From NCBI GenBank assembly GCA_002256395.1, contig NKJG01000002.1:124001-188000 (forward strand): a DNA stretch of 64,000 nucleotides, given 5' to 3'. Shown piece by piece: positions 36,799 through 46,201 of the stretch (position 1 is the stretch's first letter; each line of letters begins with the position of its first letter). Under the pieces are notes generated by a model. The model did not search any database and was not told where the DNA came from. It worked only from the letters and a program-made list of their open reading frames with translations. The stretch is from Bacteroidetes bacterium B1(2017) (GTDB taxonomy: Bacteria > Bacteroidota > Bacteroidia > UKL13-3). The translations under genes and the position numbers were made by a program.

Positions 36799-37044
36799 AT
36801 GCTTATGGCAAACACTTACACTGAAAATGATCTCTTATTGTATTTGTACAATGAAATGAGCCCAGAGGAAGCTAAAAGCTTAGAATTGGAACTCACATCA
36901 AACACAAATCTACAAGCTTCACTTAAAAACCTAAAAGCTGGAATGGCTGTTATGGATAAACTTGAAGCCGAGCCTTCTCCCACTAGTATCGAGTTGATTT
37001 TGGAATATTCCCAAAAGTCAGCCGAAAAATTGGAAGAGGCCTAA
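36799..37044 (+). CDS. Small soluble anti-sigma-like protein
   Basis: 81 residues (79 if translation begins at the second ATG, 36805). The N terminus, LLLYLYNEMSPEEAKSLELEL, resembles the start of zinc-finger-like anti-sigma factors, quoted in part as YNEMSPEEA. The zinc ligands and the membrane span are missing and no domain follows. This short form recurs near sigma genes in Bacteroidota. It may bind the sigma factor encoded upstream, but that is inferred from position and this short similarity. A strong terminator follows. Confidence 0.7.
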   Translation: MLMANTYTENDLLLYLYNEMSPEEAKSLELELTSNTNLQASLKNLKAGMAVMDKLEAEPSPTSIELILEYSQKSAEKLEEA

Positions 37045-37053
37045 AACAAAAAA

Positions 37054-37088
37054 GCCCTCATTTGAAATTCAAATGAGGGCTTTTTTTT
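37054..37088. terminator. Bidirectional rho-independent terminator
   Basis: Perfect 12-bp arms at 37054-37065 and 37069-37080 with a 3-base loop. Eight T follow on the plus strand and an A-rich run precedes it, so it can stop transcripts of both convergent genes. Confidence 0.92.
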
Positions 37089-37485
37089 ATTCACTTATAA
37101 TTATTCCTGTTGCTTCAAATGTAAATGGATTTCCTTCCTTATCTTCATTTGGTATAAACAATCCATTAGCCGTCACATGTTTGCCGTCTATATTTTTTGG
37201 CAAAATAAATTTCTTGTCTTTTGTATTTACTCTCAAATAGGAATTTCCTTGCTTAAGGGTTAACCAACATCCCTCTCCTTTACAATATTTTTCTATAGTG
37301 CCCGAAATTTGAGTTGCACCAGCAATACTCGAATCAATTGCTGGCAAATTGCTTACATCCAAAATAGATTCAGATGGTGTAAAGGTTTCACCAAAACTTC
37401 CAGTCGGCGCAAGATTGGCTCTTGGATCAGAATCGCAGGAACCAAGCAAGGCCACTAAAATTAGTAAGAATAATTTTGTTTTCAT
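37087..37485 (-). CDS. DUF4920 lipoprotein
   Basis: 132 residues with a lipoprotein signal ending LLGSC (Cys near residue 17). The mature part has FGETF, then the DUF4920 centre GTIEKYCKGEGCWLTL with its paired cysteines, followed by strands ending in FEATGIIISE. The C-x5-C-W arrangement suggests a metal- or copper-handling or redox role, but this is unproven. It is seven bases from the PiT transporter gene in the same direction. Confidence 0.88.
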   Translation of the reverse strand: MKTKLFLLILVALLGSCDSDPRANLAPTGSFGETFTPSESILDVSNLPAIDSSIAGATQISGTIEKYCKGEGCWLTLKQGNSYLRVNTKDKKFILPKNIDGKHVTANGLFIPNEDKEGNPFTFEATGIIISE

Positions 37486-37492
37486 AGTTGTA

Positions 37493-38890
37493 TTATCTTA
37501 CTAAACTAATGAGGAAATAAGTTGTACCAGCTAAAACTGCGCTTACAGGAATGGTTAATATCCAGGCCCAAAGTAGGTTTACTGTTACACCCCATCTCAC
37601 CGCCGATAATCTTTTTGTTGCTCCAACACCAATAATTGAACCCGTAATGGTATGAGTGGTACTTACTGGGATACCCATTTGCTCGGTCATAAACAAGGTT
37701 AAGGCTCCAGCACTTTCTGCAGCAACTCCCTCAAGAGGGGTAACCTTGGTAATTTTTGAACCCATTGTTTTCACAATTTTCCAACCTCCACTTAAGGTGC
37801 CAAGCCCAATAGCAGCATAACATGCTAAAGGCACCCAATCTGGCATTTGTTTTAGGTCTGTAATATCGCCGTTTGCCACCATGGCCGCTGCTATAATACC
37901 CATTACTTTCTGAGCATCATTTCCTCCATGTCCAATACTAAATGCCGCAGACGATAGTAACTGTAATTTCTTAAACATATTGGCCACCCTATAGGAGTTA
38001 GGGGTCTTTATTTTCTCTACATAGATATACGTAAGAATGAAGAGCAAAACTACCAGCATAATTCCCCAAACGATTGCCGAATTATCTGCTTTCTTTAGGT
38101 CTTTTGAAAGTTTTTTTACATCGGCACTTGGATCAACACTACTAGCAATTAAAGAAGCTAGTTTGTCAGAACCTAACTCATCATATTGTTTTAATAAGGG
38201 TTTTGCAGCAGCAATAAATTGAGTGGTTGAATCCAATTTAGCTTGCAAGCTTGGATCAGCCACAACCTCTTTTTTTAATTTATCTACGTTATAATATTTA
38301 GATAAGTTTTCCGAAAGTTTACTTTGTTCAAGTTGATTGAAAAGAATGAATGTTCCAATTGCTGCTAAACAAATAATACCCACCCTGTACCAAACGTTTT
38401 GCATAATTGTGACCAGGGTAATAAACATAGAAATTACCATACCCATTAATGGTGCAATAAAAATAAATAGAATGGTTTTGGTAATCTTATCCATTTCAAC
38501 AATACTAGGAATACCAATAGCGCCTTTAGTGGCAAATGCATGGGCAATAGCTGCACCTGCAAACCCACCAATTAAGGTATGTGAAGAAGAAGAGGGAATG
38601 CCATACCACCAGGTAAATAAATTCCAAATAATGGCTGCAATTAACCCAGCAAATATAACATCGAGGGTAATAAACTCTTTGTGTACTGTTTTTCCAATGG
38701 TATTGGCTACAGCATGATCTTTAAAAATAAAGAATGCCACAAAATTGAAAAATGCCGCCCAAATTACTGCCTGAAAGGGTGTAAGTACCTTGGTAGATAC
38801 AATGGTGGCGATTGAATTTGCAGCGTCGTGAAATCCATTGATATAATCAAATATCAAGGCTAACACAATAATTACTACTAAAAATGTCAT
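37493..38890 (-). CDS. PiT-family inorganic phosphate transporter
   Basis: 465 residues, about ten membrane spans in two inverted halves split by a hydrophilic loop (about 205-270). The repeat signatures are YINGFHDAANSIATIVST near the N terminus and SIGHGGNDAQKVMGI in the second half. PiT proteins carry metal-phosphate or phosphate into the cell by cation or proton symport. The DUF47 gene, 11 bases upstream, encodes its usual PhoU-like partner, so the two are an operon. Confidence 0.93.
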   Translation of the reverse strand: MTFLVVIIVLALIFDYINGFHDAANSIATIVSTKVLTPFQAVIWAAFFNFVAFFIFKDHAVANTIGKTVHKEFITLDVIFAGLIAAIIWNLFTWWYGIPSSSSHTLIGGFAGAAIAHAFATKGAIGIPSIVEMDKITKTILFIFIAPLMGMVISMFITLVTIMQNVWYRVGIICLAAIGTFILFNQLEQSKLSENLSKYYNVDKLKKEVVADPSLQAKLDSTTQFIAAAKPLLKQYDELGSDKLASLIASSVDPSADVKKLSKDLKKADNSAIVWGIMLVVLLFILTYIYVEKIKTPNSYRVANMFKKLQLLSSAAFSIGHGGNDAQKVMGIIAAAMVANGDITDLKQMPDWVPLACYAAIGLGTLSGGWKIVKTMGSKITKVTPLEGVAAESAGALTLFMTEQMGIPVSTTHTITGSIIGVGATKRLSAVRWGVTVNLLWAWILTIPVSAVLAGTTYFLISLVR

Positions 38891-38901
38891 TTGAATCTGG
38901 A

Positions 38902-39549
38902 TTAAGCGTATTTAACCACGATAGATTCCATGACATTTGCAGCATCTTCAAATTTATCGGTAACTATTTCCATTACTTGATAAATTTCACGCTTTTTAAT
39001 TAACATTTTAACGTCTTCTTCGGTATCAAATAAACGTTCAATACACATGTCAAATAAATCGTCAGCTTGATTTTCGTAACTGTTTACCTTAATAATGGCA
39101 TCTGTAATGTTGCGCATGTTTTTCATATTGCGCAACTCAAATACAGCTGTTTTAATTGACTCTGCACCTAAGGCAATTATTTCTGCCATTTTTTGAATCC
39201 CGCTATCACTTGGATTTACTTTGTAAAAATTAATCTTTTTAGCAGATGCATAAATGTAATCACAAATATCATCCAATGATGTAGCCAAATAATGAATGTC
39301 TTCTCTATCAAAAGGAGTAATAAAATTCTTACCCAATTGGGTGAAAATTTCATGGGTTAAATCATCGTTTTTGTGCTCCAAATCTTCTACTCTTTTAATA
39401 ACAGCACCACGTTTGTCAAAGTCTGGCTCTGCCACAACTTCTTTCATTAATTTCCCCATTTCGGCAACATTGTTTGCTACTTGCTCAAATAAAGAATAGA
39501 ACACCTTATCTTTAGGTGTAAAAAATTGGATAATTGTATTGAATATCAT
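38902..39549 (-). CDS. DUF47 PhoU-like phosphate transport regulator
   Basis: 215 residues, all helical, with the DUF47/PhoU-like pattern: an N-terminal VANNVAEMGKLMKEVV helix, VEDLEHKNDDLTHEIF, and DREDIHYLATSLDDICDYI, where E/DxxxD-type acidic residues bind metal. Such proteins pair with PiT transporters and control uptake. First gene of the two-gene phosphate operon. Confidence 0.92.
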   Translation of the reverse strand: MIFNTIIQFFTPKDKVFYSLFEQVANNVAEMGKLMKEVVAEPDFDKRGAVIKRVEDLEHKNDDLTHEIFTQLGKNFITPFDREDIHYLATSLDDICDYIYASAKKINFYKVNPSDSGIQKMAEIIALGAESIKTAVFELRNMKNMRNITDAIIKVNSYENQADDLFDMCIERLFDTEEDVKMLIKKREIYQVMEIVTDKFEDAANVMESIVVKYA

Positions 39550-39715
39550 TTTAATTAAGATTTCGCAACAAACTTAAAGATTTGCTACGATTTAACATTA
39601 TTTTGATGATTGCAAGAAATATTATTTTGTAATAGTTTATTATTCAATGCTATGCCTATTGGTTTTCCAAAAATCAACCATAGAACTTTTCCAAAATTGG
39701 ATTGAGTCCAAAACT

Positions 39716-39748
39716 AAAAAAGGCGAATCCAACTAAATGGATTCGCCT
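39716..39748 (-). terminator. Terminator of the S46 peptidase gene
   Basis: Perfect 11-bp arms at 39721-39731 and 39738-39748 with a six-base loop, followed on the minus strand by five T. It lies 21 bases past the peptidase stop codon. Confidence 0.85.
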
Positions 39749-39769
39749 TTTATTATAATTAAGTTAGTC

Positions 39770-41917
39770 TTATTTTACTAAATTCATTTCACCAACAATA
39801 TGTGGTGCACCGCCTAATTTGTCAATTAAAAACATAACGTAGCGGATATCCACGTTAATGGTACGTTTGTATTTTTCATCAAATACAATATCCCCACTCA
39901 TTGCTTCCCAATTACCATCAAATGCTAAACCAATTAAACGGCCTTCTCCATCAATAACCGGACTACCTGAGTTTCCTCCAGTAATATCGTTATTAGTAAT
40001 AAAAGCAACGGGCATTTTACCATCTTCTCTTTTGTAGTTGCCAAAATCTTTTGCAGTATATAAATCTAAAAGCTTTTGAGGCGCATTAAATTCAAAATCT
40101 TTAGGATTGTATTTTTCCATAACACCATCAAGAGTGGTCATATAGTCAAATTTTACAGCATCTTTTGGCTCGTAGGCCTGAACCGAACCGTAAGTTAAAC
40201 GCAACGATGAATTGGCATCTGGATAAAACGTTTTTGTAGGGTTCATTTCCATCAAACCTCTAACATATGCTCTTGCTTCAGGACCAATGGCTGCTGTGAA
40301 AGCATCCACTTGAGGTTTGTATTTGGTTAAATAATTAGAATAAAAAGCATCTACCATGGCATAGCATGGATCGGCCATTAACTTTTTATAGCTAGGTGCT
40401 TTGCAGAATTCTTCAAATTTTGCTTTGCTAGCGAAGAAACTTTTTGCGTACACCATTTTGGCATAATTGGCAAATTTTTCGGCAGTAGTTTTACCTTTCG
40501 ATTTTAAAATAACTGCCATGTAAGCTGGGTGTTGATCGGCAGGAATATTATTATAATATAATTCTAAAATTTGAGCCAAAATCTTTTCGTCGGCGCTAGG
40601 GAAGAAAGAGCTATAAAAATCTTCTGAATTAGCTAAAGCGGCTTTAATAGCCTTATTAGCAGCGGCAGTATCTTTATTATCCTTTGCATTGGTAGCATAT
40701 GGAAATAAGCTACTTGCCATTCCGTTCATCGAAACCCCTAAAATACCTTCACCTAAATACGTTCTTTGTAAGGCAATTGGTCTGTATGCAACATAGGCAT
40801 TTTCTACATTTGCAAGTACACTTTCGTATTGAGGCTTTCCTTTTGCAAACTCATTAAATTTGGCTTCCGATTCTTTTTTGAAATCATATACTTTCAAACG
40901 TTTCATTTGTTCGGTTTGGCCAATAAAGTATTTCCAATAGTTTGCAATAGATGCATAATCTGCAGATAGTTTCAAACGATCTCCTTCATTTTTATCCATT
41001 ACTTCTTTCCAAGCCTTTAATCTAATATCTCTTAATTTAACAATGGTAGGGTTAACCTTTTCAATGGCTAAATCAATTCCTTGCGAGAACTCATATCTAT
41101 TAGTTCTACCAGGGAAACCATATATCATTGCATAATCGCCTTCTTTAACACCTTTCATGCTAATAGGTAAAGAATGTTTTGGAGTGTAAGGAATATTATC
41201 TGGAGCATATCCAGCAGCTTCATTGTTTTTATTTGCATAAATACGGAACATGCTAAAATCTCCAGTATGGCGTGGCCACATCCAATTATCTGCATCACCA
41301 CCAAATTTACCTACCGATTGTGGAGGAGTTCCAACCAAACGGATATCTGTAAACTTTTGGAAAACAAATAAGTAATAGGCATTACCTTTAAACATTTCAC
41401 GCATCTGACCTTCAAATTTTCCGTCTTTCTTAAATTCATCGGTAATCTTTTTATAGATTTCTTGAAGTTTAGCAGGTCTATCTTTTTCGCTTACTCCACT
41501 TAATTGCCCTATTACGAAATCTGTTTTGTCTTCAATTCGCTGAACAATAGATACCCACATTCCGGCAATTGGCTTTTCCTCACCATTATTTTTAGCCCAA
41601 AAGCCATTGTCCAAAATATTGTTTCCTGGAGTAGAATTTGATGCAATAGCATCATACCCGCAATGGTGGTTCGTTAAAACCAAACCTTTAGAGGAAATAA
41701 TTTCACCAGTACAACCACCATTAAACCAAACAATGGCATCTTTAAGCGAACTATTATTTACATCATACAATTGTTCGGCTGTTAATTTTAGGCCTTTAGC
41801 CTTCATTTGCTCGTAATTGTATTTCTTTAGTAATAAAGGAATCCACATTCCTTCATCGGCTTTTACACCTGTACTTAGCAACAAAAGTGTTGCAATTGAG
41901 TAAAGCAGTTTTTTCAT
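39770..41917 (-). CDS. S46 family dipeptidyl-peptidase (DPP7/DPP11 type)
   Basis: 715 residues, typical of S46, with a signal peptide (ending VKADEG). S46 enzymes remove dipeptides from peptides in the periplasm and help non-sugar-using bacteria feed on protein. The catalytic His85 is in TNHHCGYDA, the acidic partner is in DADNWMWPRH, and the nucleophile is Ser650 in GGNSGSP. The residue 18 after that serine, which separates Arg-type DPP11 (acidic P1) from Gly-type DPP7 (hydrophobic P1), is Gly in FDGNWE. A DPP7-like specificity is therefore suggested. Confidence 0.92.
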   Translation of the reverse strand: MKKLLYSIATLLLLSTGVKADEGMWIPLLLKKYNYEQMKAKGLKLTAEQLYDVNNSSLKDAIVWFNGGCTGEIISSKGLVLTNHHCGYDAIASNSTPGNNILDNGFWAKNNGEEKPIAGMWVSIVQRIEDKTDFVIGQLSGVSEKDRPAKLQEIYKKITDEFKKDGKFEGQMREMFKGNAYYLFVFQKFTDIRLVGTPPQSVGKFGGDADNWMWPRHTGDFSMFRIYANKNNEAAGYAPDNIPYTPKHSLPISMKGVKEGDYAMIYGFPGRTNRYEFSQGIDLAIEKVNPTIVKLRDIRLKAWKEVMDKNEGDRLKLSADYASIANYWKYFIGQTEQMKRLKVYDFKKESEAKFNEFAKGKPQYESVLANVENAYVAYRPIALQRTYLGEGILGVSMNGMASSLFPYATNAKDNKDTAAANKAIKAALANSEDFYSSFFPSADEKILAQILELYYNNIPADQHPAYMAVILKSKGKTTAEKFANYAKMVYAKSFFASKAKFEEFCKAPSYKKLMADPCYAMVDAFYSNYLTKYKPQVDAFTAAIGPEARAYVRGLMEMNPTKTFYPDANSSLRLTYGSVQAYEPKDAVKFDYMTTLDGVMEKYNPKDFEFNAPQKLLDLYTAKDFGNYKREDGKMPVAFITNNDITGGNSGSPVIDGEGRLIGLAFDGNWEAMSGDIVFDEKYKRTINVDIRYVMFLIDKLGGAPHIVGEMNLVK

Positions 41918-42065
41918 TTAATTTTACGTTTTACGTGGCGAAAGTAAAAACATTCTATCATAGATTGAGTTTTTTTTTGATAAAAGGCAAAACAGATGCT
42001 AACAATTATTTTACATTTACGTAACATTGAACCATGAAGATAGCTTTAATATTGCATTAACTATT

Positions 42066-43469
42066 ATGTTTGGACTAGATACATCCCTTACCATACTTCT
42101 TTTAGTATGTTTGTTTGCAGCAGCAGTTTTTGAATTTATTAATGGCTTTCATGACACAGCAAATGCTGTTGCCACAGTTATTTATACCAATTCATTAAAG
42201 CCTTGGGCTGCAGTTATTTGGAGTGGTATTTGGAACTCCATTGGAGTATTTGCTGGTGGAATTGCGGTGGCAATTGGTATAACCAATCTACTGCCCACCG
42301 AGGTTTTATTGGATACAAATATTTATCACAATATTGCCCTCATACTTTCCTTGCTTATTACTGCAATTGCTTGGAATTTAGGTACTTGGTATTTAGGGAT
42401 TCCATGTTCGAGTTCTCACACATTAATTGGTTCCATAATTGGAGTAGGGGTTGCCTTCACAATCATTATGCCTGATACTGGCACCTCCTATGTAAATTGG
42501 AGCAAGGCGAGTGATATTGGATTGTCTTTATTATTATCTCCTATTTTGGGTTTTAGCTTGGCAATTCTATTGATGTATATTTTGAGACAAGTTATTAAGA
42601 ATAAAGTTATTTTTAAGGAGCCTGTTTCTAATAATCCACCGCCATTTTGGATCAGACTTATATTATTACTTACCTGCACAGGAGTTAGTTTTTCACATGG
42701 CTCAAATGATGGTCAAAAGGGGGTAGGATTAGTTATGCTAATACTTATCGCAATTGTTCCTGGTTATTTTACATTAAATATCGAAAAAACGCCATCCGAT
42801 ATGCATGAAATAATATCGGAAGTGAAAGTAACTTTTGCCAAAATAAATCCAACTGAATTAACTCAAGATGAACATTTTGAATATACTAAGGCCTTTAATA
42901 ACCTAAATTATTTAGATTCATTAATGCTTTCCAAAAAATCACTATCTGAATTTGATAATTACCAAAAGGCAGATATTAGAAAAGCGGTGGTTTTGTTGGG
43001 TAAGTCGAGCAAGGTTATTTTAAAAAGCCATAATTTGAACCTCAGTATTTCCAATAATTCAAAACTTAAAAAGGATATTGAGCAACTTAAGAGCATAACA
43101 GATTATGCACCGATTTGGGTCATTTTTATGATCTCTATAAGCCTTGGATTAGGAACAATGATTGGATGGAAACGAATTGTGCAAACGATTGGTGAAAAAA
43201 TTGGAAAGCAACATTTGACATACGCACAAGGAGCAAGTGCCGAAATTGTTGCAGCCTCCACAATTGGTTTTTCTACGTGGTTGGGTCTGCCAGTTAGTAC
43301 CACACATGTGTTATCATCTGGTGTTGCTGGAAGCATGGTTGCAAGCAAAGGGATTAAGAATTTAAATACAAAAACAATAAAAAACATTGCCATTGCCTGG
43401 ATCCTTACACTTCCAGTTTGTATTATTTTGTCTGCGTCCTTATTTATCTTATTCCGCTGGTTAATCTAA
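42066..43469 (+). CDS. Second PiT-family phosphate transporter
   Basis: About 467 residues from the ATG at 42066. The longer frame starts with TTG and adds 13 unlikely residues. It has ten or so membrane spans, with the PiT repeats FINGFHDTANAVATVIYT and SFSHGSNDGQKGVGL. A hydrophilic loop of about 110 residues divides the halves. It differs from the first PiT gene by about half its residues by eye and lacks a DUF47 neighbour, so the two may differ in affinity or cation. Its 3' end overlaps the convergent binding-protein gene by four bases. Confidence 0.9.
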   Translation: MFGLDTSLTILLLVCLFAAAVFEFINGFHDTANAVATVIYTNSLKPWAAVIWSGIWNSIGVFAGGIAVAIGITNLLPTEVLLDTNIYHNIALILSLLITAIAWNLGTWYLGIPCSSSHTLIGSIIGVGVAFTIIMPDTGTSYVNWSKASDIGLSLLLSPILGFSLAILLMYILRQVIKNKVIFKEPVSNNPPPFWIRLILLLTCTGVSFSHGSNDGQKGVGLVMLILIAIVPGYFTLNIEKTPSDMHEIISEVKVTFAKINPTELTQDEHFEYTKAFNNLNYLDSLMLSKKSLSEFDNYQKADIRKAVVLLGKSSKVILKSHNLNLSISNNSKLKKDIEQLKSITDYAPIWVIFMISISLGLGTMIGWKRIVQTIGEKIGKQHLTYAQGASAEIVAASTIGFSTWLGLPVSTTHVLSSGVAGSMVASKGIKNLNTKTIKNIAIAWILTLPVCIILSASLFILFRWLI

Positions 43470-44629
43470 TTTTCAAAACGTTTTAGTTTTCCGTTCTCAA
43501 AATATAAAATATTCAACCTATTATTTTGAAGACTTAATCCTTCGGGTTTTGATTCAATTTTGTACCAATTACTTAATGGCTTATTTGGCTTTTGCGATTT
43601 AATATCACCTAAATTTCCATGATTTAGTATAAGGGAACTCATGAAATAGGTGGCTTGTTCATAACCTGTAACAGCGTACTCTGTTGGTTCAGTATTATAT
43701 AACTCCCGATATCTTTCAATAAATAATTTTGTACTAGAATCGGTGTAGTCAAAGTAAAACGGACTAATAATTTTAACATTTAGCCTCTCAAATTGAGGTA
43801 TGTTTAGAGATTTAAATTCAAGCCATTTTCTAAGTCCAAATACTTCAATATCAATAAATGAATTTGAATCATTTAAATATCTCAGGGCTGAACCAACCAA
43901 AAATTCATTTTCACTGCTAATAATTACTCGATTAGGTTTTCCTAATTTATAGGCAGATTTGAAATCGGTATACTTACTAATATCTATAGATTTAATAGTA
44001 CACAATGGGTACTTACTTTTCAAAGCAAGAATACGTGCACTTAAAACCTTATCGTTGTTGTCTTTACCTGTTAACACTACAATATTGGCATTTTCTTCGC
44101 CCATATCCTGAATATGGTTTAGGATAAAATCGCCATAATAATTTAAATCAGGATAAACAGAAATTAAATAGGGATTATCTATTTTACTTTTGGTTAAAGT
44201 AAGAAAAGGGGATATATGATAAATTTTATTCTTATTGCAAAATCCAAGCATTAACTCATTTCCTTCTTTTAGCACAGGACCTACAATTAAGTCGGAATTT
44301 TGAATTTCCTTTTTCTCTAAAATTCTTTGAAAAGTAGTACTATCGCGCTTGGTATCGAAAACCCTAATTTCAATAGGAGTTTCAGCCCTTTTAAAGCTAT
44401 CCATTGCTAACAAAAAGCCTTCATAATATTGTCTACAAGCATTTCCAATAGATGCGTTTTTATGGTTTGGATTTTCCATTAAATCCTTTCCACAAAAAGG
44501 CATCACTACAGATATTTGAAACTTTTGTTCAAATAGTTCTTTTATTCCTTTTTGGGCAAAGCTATTACTCGCCCAAAAGGATAAAGCAATTAGAAAAATA
44601 TAGGCTCTAATTTTCATTTTTATTCCCAT
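43466..44629 (-). CDS. Exported type 1 periplasmic-binding-protein-like receptor
   Basis: 387 residues (383 if the ATG at 44617 is used) with a signal peptide ending NSFAQ. The fold is that of branched-chain-amino-acid or LppC-type binding proteins: a start [14 protein letters not shown], then [13 protein letters not shown], a strand with IVVLTGKDN and a late [17 protein letters not shown], quoted in part. No permease genes are nearby. In Bacteroidota these are often linked to cell-envelope enzymes rather than uptake, so the ligand is not assigned. Its start overlaps the guaA stop. Confidence 0.72.
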   Translation of the reverse strand: MGIKMKIRAYIFLIALSFWASNSFAQKGIKELFEQKFQISVVMPFCGKDLMENPNHKNASIGNACRQYYEGFLLAMDSFKRAETPIEIRVFDTKRDSTTFQRILEKKEIQNSDLIVGPVLKEGNELMLGFCNKNKIYHISPFLTLTKSKIDNPYLISVYPDLNYYGDFILNHIQDMGEENANIVVLTGKDNNDKVLSARILALKSKYPLCTIKSIDISKYTDFKSAYKLGKPNRVIISSENEFLVGSALRYLNDSNSFIDIEVFGLRKWLEFKSLNIPQFERLNVKIISPFYFDYTDSSTKLFIERYRELYNTEPTEYAVTGYEQATYFMSSLILNHGNLGDIKSQKPNKPLSNWYKIESKPEGLSLQNNRLNILYFENGKLKRFEN

Positions 44630-46146
44630 TCAATGGTTGCTGGTGGTTTGCTGCTAATATCGTAAACTACTCTATTAATTCCTTTTACTTCGTTTATTAT
44701 TCTATTTGCAACTAATCCCAAAAACTCATGAGGTAAATGACAAAAATCTGCTGTCATTCCATCCACCGAGGTTACAGCTCTTAAAGAAACAACATTTTCA
44801 TAAGTTCTTTCATCGCCCATTACACCAACAGATTGAATAGGAAGGTATACAACTCCTGCTTGCCAAACGCTGTTATAATGACCTTTATCTTTTAATTCAC
44901 TTATAAAAATATGATCCGCTTCCTGCAAAATTCTAACTTTCTCGATGGTAATATCACCTAAAATTCTAATGGCTAAACCAGGGCCAGGGAAGGGATGGCG
45001 GTTTAAAATTATGGGTTCCATACCTAAAGCAGTACCCACATTTCTTACTTCATCCTTAAATAACATCCTTAAAGGCTCAACAATTTTAAGGTTCATTTTA
45101 TCTGGCAAACCACCTACATTATGATGCGATTTAATTGTTGCCGAAGGACCTTTTACACTTATGCTTTCAATTACGTCTGGGTATATGGTGCCTTGAGCCA
45201 ACCATTTAGTATTTTCAATTTTCTGAGCTTCTTCGTCAAAAACCTCAATAAATACTCGGCCAATAGCTTTACGTTTAAGCTCTGGGTCGCTTATTCCAGC
45301 CAAAGCATCCAAGAATTTTTTACTAGCATCAACCCCAATTACATTAATACCCATATTCCTGTAGGCATGCAATACTTGGGCAAATTCATCTTTACGCAAT
45401 AAGCCGTTATCAATAAAAATACCAGTTAGGTTCGAACCAATTGCTTCTTTTAATAACATGGCCGCAACCGAAGAGTCTACGCCACCAGAAAGGCCTAATA
45501 TTACTTTATCTGTTCCTAATTTAGCTTTTAAATCGGCTGTGGTATTCTCTATAAAATGTGTTGGTGTCCAGTTTTGTTTAAGGCCTGCAACTTTAGAAAT
45601 GAAATTATGCAATAAGGTTTTACCATCTGTGCTATGTGTTACTTCAGGGTGAAATTGAATGGCATAGGTTGATTCACCTTTTATTTTAAATGCAGCTACT
45701 TTCACACTTTCAGTGCTCGCAATAATCTCAAAGTTTTCTGGAATGTCTTGAATGGTATCACCATGGCTCATCCAAACCTGACTATCAGCAGGGATTCCCG
45801 CAAGTAAGTCACTATTCGCTATAAACTTAAGGTTGGCTCGGCCATACTCTCTAATTTTACTTGGTACTACAAAACCTCCATTTTGTTTAGCCAATAATTG
45901 GGCACCATAGCAAACTCCTAATAAAGGAAGTTTTCCTCTAAAAGGGGAAAGATCTACATCTGGCAATATCCCATCATTTACACTATATGGGCTACCACTT
46001 AGAATAACGGCCTTAGTAGCCGCATCCAAAGTTGGGATATGGGTGCAAGGATGAATTTCAGAATAAACATTTAGCTCACGAAGGCGACGGGCAATTAATT
46101 GGGTATATTGCGACCCGAAATCAATAATTAGAACTTTTTCTTCCAT
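44620..46146 (-). CDS. guaA: GMP synthase (glutamine-hydrolysing)
   Basis: 508 residues, full length. The enzyme converts XMP to GMP with ATP and glutamine. The class I amidotransferase domain (about 1-190) has the nucleophile Cys79 in GVCYGAQ and the His-x-Glu pair in FHPEVTHS. The ATP pyrophosphatase domain has the loop [10 protein letters not shown]. The C-terminal dimer domain closes with [10 protein letters not shown]. The gene is divergent from mnmH, 55 bases away. Confidence 0.97.
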   Translation of the reverse strand: MEEKVLIIDFGSQYTQLIARRLRELNVYSEIHPCTHIPTLDAATKAVILSGSPYSVNDGILPDVDLSPFRGKLPLLGVCYGAQLLAKQNGGFVVPSKIREYGRANLKFIANSDLLAGIPADSQVWMSHGDTIQDIPENFEIIASTESVKVAAFKIKGESTYAIQFHPEVTHSTDGKTLLHNFISKVAGLKQNWTPTHFIENTTADLKAKLGTDKVILGLSGGVDSSVAAMLLKEAIGSNLTGIFIDNGLLRKDEFAQVLHAYRNMGINVIGVDASKKFLDALAGISDPELKRKAIGRVFIEVFDEEAQKIENTKWLAQGTIYPDVIESISVKGPSATIKSHHNVGGLPDKMNLKIVEPLRMLFKDEVRNVGTALGMEPIILNRHPFPGPGLAIRILGDITIEKVRILQEADHIFISELKDKGHYNSVWQAGVVYLPIQSVGVMGDERTYENVVSLRAVTSVDGMTADFCHLPHEFLGLVANRIINEVKGINRVVYDISSKPPATIEWE

Positions 46147-46201
46147 ATATGCCCGCGAATTTCATTATTTTTTGTCAGAATTTTAGATTGAAACCTTAAT
46201 A

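Noticed and set aside
40360..40382. ccatggcatagcatgg as a second copy of the nested palindrome
   Set aside because: It is a chance match inside the S46 coding sequence with no paired arm.
42027..42065. TTG start of the second PiT gene
   Set aside because: The ATG at 42066 gives a normal PiT N terminus; the extra 13 residues are polar and unlike the family.
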